A DNA stretch of 34,689 nt from Prevotella pectinovora (GTDB lineage: Bacteria; Bacteroidota; Bacteroidia; Bacteroidales; Bacteroidaceae), in assembly GCF_000834015.1 (NCBI RefSeq), contig NZ_JXQI01000083.1:1-34689 (forward strand). Reading direction: 5' to 3'. A program made the position numbers and the translations under genes. The notes beneath the pieces are model-generated. The model ran no database searches. It was not told the origin of the DNA and worked only from the letters and a program-made list of their open reading frames with translations. Below are positions 31,887 through 34,689 of the stretch, in pieces. Position 1 is the first letter of the stretch. Each line of letters opens with the position of its first letter.

Positions 31887-34367
31887 ATGAAAAAACTTAT
31901 CATTGCATGTATGGCGCTGCTCTGTTCGATGGTGGCAGGTGCCGTGGAGATAGAACCGGGAGTGAGCCAAAAGCTCGCCGAGCAGCGGCGGGCGGCAGTC
32001 GGCAATCTGTGTTACGACCTGAAGTTCAGGATTCCCGCTTCGCGGAAAGAAAAGGTGACAGGCTCTGCCGTCATCAAGTTTACGTATAAGAAATGCGGCG
32101 ACGACCTGCAACTCGATTTTCAGGGAGCCGACGGACAGTATGGCGGTGTGGTGACAGTTAACGGCAAGAAGAGGCGTGCCGAATGGCGCAGCGAGCATAT
32201 CATACTGAAAGAGAGCTGGCTGAAAAACGGTGAGAATGCCGTAGACGTGGCGTTCACCAGCGGCGACAAGTCGCTCAACCGCAACGACGACTATCTCTAC
32301 ACGCTTTTCGTTCCCGACCATGCCCGTTCGGTATTCCCATGTTTCGACCAGCCTGACCTCAAGGCTGTGTTCAAGCTGAAACTCGATGTGCCGGAAGGGT
32401 GGGAGACGGTGTCATCAGTCACCGACCAGCTTATCCCTACATATCTCTTCTCCTTCGTGGCAGGAAAGTTCAGCGTCAAGAAGGCAGAACGCAGCGGCCG
32501 TACCATCAAGGCACTCTACCGGGAGACCGACCCCGACAAGGTGGCGCAGCTCGACAAGGTGTTCGACATTGCCGACCACTCCATAAGGTGGTTTGAAAGA
32601 TATACCGGCATACCCCTCCCTTTCAGCCAATATAATATGGTGGTGCTCCCCGGATTCCAGTTCGGCGGAATGGAACATCCCGGAGCGATACAGTTCACCG
32701 ACCACGAGATATTCCTCGGCAAACACCCCACACCAGAGGAGGAGCAGACACGTCTGGAGCTGATAGCCCACGAAACGGCACACATGTGGTTTGGCGACAT
32801 GGTGACCATGCGCTGGTTCAATGACGTGTGGACAAAAGAGGTGTTCGCCAATTTCTTTGCGGCAAAGGTAGCCAGGGAGCAATACCCCGATGTGAACCAC
32901 GACCTGAACTTCCTGCGTATGTATCAGGCGAGGGCTCTGTCAACAGACCGTACTCCCGGTACGCATCCCATACAGCAGTCTCTCGACAACCTCAACCAGG
33001 CTGGATTGCTCTATGGCAACATCATCTACTGCAAGGCACCAGTCATGATGCGCAAGCTGGAGCAGCAGATGGGAGAGGAGGCGCTGAGAGACGGGATCCG
33101 CCAATATCTGCATCAGTATGCCTATGGCAATGCTACATGGGATGAGCTTATCGACATCCTCGACAACAAAGCGCCGCAGTGTGGCATCAGGCAGTTTAGC
33201 GAGACATGGGTGAAATGTGGCGGTATGCCAACAGTGTCGGCAGAGTGGAAAGACGGCAGGCTCATTGTGAAACAAGAAGATCCGCAGCATCGCGGACTCG
33301 TATGGCAGCAGCAGTTCAATGTGCGTCTTGATTTCGCCGATGGCAATGGGGGAGTGAGGAGCGAGTTCGTTCCCGTAGACATGCAGAGCGGCACCGTGGA
33401 GATTGAGACAGGTGGGAAACCGCAGAACGTATTGCTGAATGCTGATGGCAGAGGATACGGACTGTTCGTGCTAAACGACCGTTCCGGCAAACCGCTCATG
33501 GCAGCGGATGCCGCCGACACCACGGCGCTGGAAGCACCGGCTGACGAACTGCAGCGTTTCGCCCTCGCCATGACTCTCAACGAGAACTTCCTCGCCCATA
33601 GGATAGGGGCCCGTCAGTATGCCAATACCATGAGGCAATGGATAGTGAAAGAAAATAACGCCATGATAGCCTCTCAGCTTGCCGGCTACTGGAATAATGC
33701 CATCGACAGGATGGATAGCGAAGAGCGCAGCATAAACGAGAGGATGATGTGGGCAGAATACAGGCGTAACGCCATACCTTCGGTGAGACAGCGTCTCGTC
33801 CGTCTGCTTTATGCTTCATGTCAGGGTGGCGAGATAGCCGACTCCTTATATGCTGTGTGGAAAGGCAGCACCGACAAGCTGCTCAACAAGAACGACTACA
33901 ATGGCATGGCTTATCGCCTGGCAATAATGATGCCTCAGAAGTGTGACGAGATATTGGCGGAGCAGCGCAAGAGACTCTCAAATGTGGATGAGTTGAGGCA
34001 GTTCGACTTTGTCAGCCGTGCCTGCACGCCTGACACAGATAAGCAGCAGGCACTGTTCCAGTCTGTCCTCAAGGCAGAGAATCGTCAGCCGGAACCCTGG
34101 ACAGCATCGCTCCTCGCCTTGCTCAACGACCGCACGAGGGAACCTTTCAACAACAGGTACATCACTCCCGGACTTGATGCTCTGATCGACGTGCAGCGCA
34201 CGAGCGACATATTCTTCCCCGGTTATTGGCTCGGTTCGCTGCTCGGCGGCCATCGCAGCAGTGAGGCGGCAGAGATGGTGAAAGATTTCGTGCGTCAGCA
34301 TCCAGGCTATCCTCAGAAGCTGATGAACAAGCTGAACGAGAATGCCTTCTGGCTTCTGAACAGATAA
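31887..34367 (+). CDS. Secreted M1-family zinc aminopeptidase
   Basis: 826 residues. Residues 1-19 are a signal peptide (MKKLIIACMALLCSMVAGA), so it is exported to the periplasm or outer surface. The beta-rich N-terminal domain contains PCFDQPDLKAVF. The zinc site is HETAH (295-299) with Glu318 after 18 residues (WTKEVFA), the M1 gluzincin pattern. The exopeptidase GAMEN motif reads GGMEH (260-264): Gly for Ala and His for Asn, as in several Bacteroidota members. The C-terminal ~350 residues are the helical ERAP-like superhelix. It likely releases N-terminal residues from peptides. It has its own promoter and is followed by a palindromic element. Confidence 0.92.
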   Translation: MKKLIIACMALLCSMVAGAVEIEPGVSQKLAEQRRAAVGNLCYDLKFRIPASRKEKVTGSAVIKFTYKKCGDDLQLDFQGADGQYGGVVTVNGKKRRAEWRSEHIILKESWLKNGENAVDVAFTSGDKSLNRNDDYLYTLFVPDHARSVFPCFDQPDLKAVFKLKLDVPEGWETVSSVTDQLIPTYLFSFVAGKFSVKKAERSGRTIKALYRETDPDKVAQLDKVFDIADHSIRWFERYTGIPLPFSQYNMVVLPGFQFGGMEHPGAIQFTDHEIFLGKHPTPEEEQTRLELIAHETAHMWFGDMVTMRWFNDVWTKEVFANFFAAKVAREQYPDVNHDLNFLRMYQARALSTDRTPGTHPIQQSLDNLNQAGLLYGNIIYCKAPVMMRKLEQQMGEEALRDGIRQYLHQYAYGNATWDELIDILDNKAPQCGIRQFSETWVKCGGMPTVSAEWKDGRLIVKQEDPQHRGLVWQQQFNVRLDFADGNGGVRSEFVPVDMQSGTVEIETGGKPQNVLLNADGRGYGLFVLNDRSGKPLMAADAADTTALEAPADELQRFALAMTLNENFLAHRIGARQYANTMRQWIVKENNAMIASQLAGYWNNAIDRMDSEERSINERMMWAEYRRNAIPSVRQRLVRLLYASCQGGEIADSLYAVWKGSTDKLLNKNDYNGMAYRLAIMMPQKCDEILAEQRKRLSNVDELRQFDFVSRACTPDTDKQQALFQSVLKAENRQPEPWTASLLALLNDRTREPFNNRYITPGLDALIDVQRTSDIFFPGYWLGSLLGGHRSSEAAEMVKDFVRQHPGYPQKLMNKLNENAFWLLNR

Positions 34368-34386
34368 TAATAAGTCCATCCATATA

Positions 34387-34450
34387 TTCCCCCCTGGCGT
34401 GGGGAACATAACCCCCTAATGTGGGGTTTCGTTCCCCACGCCAGGGGGAA
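34387..34450. repeat. GC-rich palindromic dispersed element, copy B
   Basis: Outer arms ttccccc(c)tggcgtgggg and ccccacgccagggggaa pair over ~20 bp (one bulged C), with an inner hairpin at aaccccctaatgtggggtt. Copy A is at 6072-6137. It starts 20 bases after the aminopeptidase stop and could also serve as terminator. Between it and 34611 nothing else is recognised; the left end of the following IS may lie there. Confidence 0.75.
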
Positions 34451-34610
34451 TTTTCGGCTTATGCGGTTTACCCCAAAGCGAATATGCTGAATTGCGAGTA
34501 CTTGGTGTTCCGAAAATGTGATGAATTGTAGCGTTTTTCAGACTGTTTGTCGGCAATGCCGGGGGTCAGCGGAAAAGTACTGGGGGTGTTTTTTATTTCA
34601 TAGTATTTTG

Positions 34611-34618
34611 TATCTTTG
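34611..34618 (+). promoter_or_regulatory. -7 element of the transposase gene
   Basis: TATCTTTG then C, only 4 bases before the ATG at 34623, so the mRNA would be nearly leaderless. Confidence 0.5.
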
Positions 34619-34622
34619 CATT

Positions 34623-34689
34623 ATGAACATGCTTGAACAATTAGCCCGTCTAGTTCTTCCCAAAGAAATACTAGACAATTTCGATATCG
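34623..34689 (+). CDS. Start of a probable ISAon1-like transposase (N-region), cut by window end
   Basis: Only 22 codons are present: MNMLEQLARLVLPKEILDNF and DI. The pattern LxxLLPxEILDNFDI is what I recall from the short N-region proteins of ISAon1-family insertion sequences in Bacteroidota, which precede the DDE transposase. An ATG two codons later is an alternative start. Identification rests on a very short segment. Confidence 0.5.
   Translation, partial: MNMLEQLARLVLPKEILDNFDI

Overview
The window looks like chromosome of a Bacteroidota species, most likely Prevotella or a close relative (inference). Nearly every gene start has a Bacteroidota-type promoter (TAnnTTTG, often with TTTG 18-21 bases upstream) and few Shine-Dalgarno sites. 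Gene content fits: a FimB/Mfa2-like lipoprotein, secreted proteins with the short Bacteroidales C-terminal module, the pyrK-pyrD pair, a GATase-degenerate PurF-like protein and the start of an ISAon1-like transposase.

Layout. 1-3540: the 3' end of a BREX phage-defence locus (pglZ, brxL), closed by a bidirectional terminator. 3580-11460: mostly housekeeping genes (Hsp20, a C69 dipeptidase, an HsdR_N-like nuclease divergent from holA, an XRE regulator, pyrK-pyrD), with a 22-bp tandem array and a GC-rich palindromic element between them. 11798-16598: surface and secreted proteins, tRNA-Arg(TCT), a broken DUF1016 nuclease next to that tRNA, and a secreted protein followed by a 58-residue small protein.

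16690-22470 is an accessory island read mainly on the minus strand: a frameshifted RelE-type toxin with its antitoxin and an upstream partner, a HigBA pair, an unknown membrane-anchored protein, an Abi_2 (AbiD/AbiF-like) HEPN protein with a structured leader, a DUF4143 ATPase, a small plus-strand protein and a Fic remnant. Three copies of an ~84-120 bp repeat lie upstream of successive modules, at 18161, 20114 and 21672. Each carries the same 27-codon reading frame. Copies 1 and 3 differ at 5 of 84 bases and all five are synonymous. I consider this cassette-like arrangement the most novel feature here.

22480-24520 is dense in non-coding structure: MITE-like elements with 21-bp inverted ends, 22-bp-spaced hairpins, a degenerate 19-bp array and a prolyl-oligopeptidase remnant. 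24522-34367 returns to core genes: a PurF-like protein, tRNA-Gly(CCC), tRNA-Thr(CGT), uvrA, a predicted small RNA, aroC, slyD and an M1 aminopeptidase. The window ends at the first codons of a transposase.

Functional links: defence genes (BREX, Abi, TA pairs) sit in two blocks separated by core metabolism. PyrK and PyrD form one NAD-linked dihydroorotate dehydrogenase. The two convincing frameshifts, in the DUF1016 and RelE genes, both fall in A-homopolymers, so assembly error must be excluded before calling them biological.
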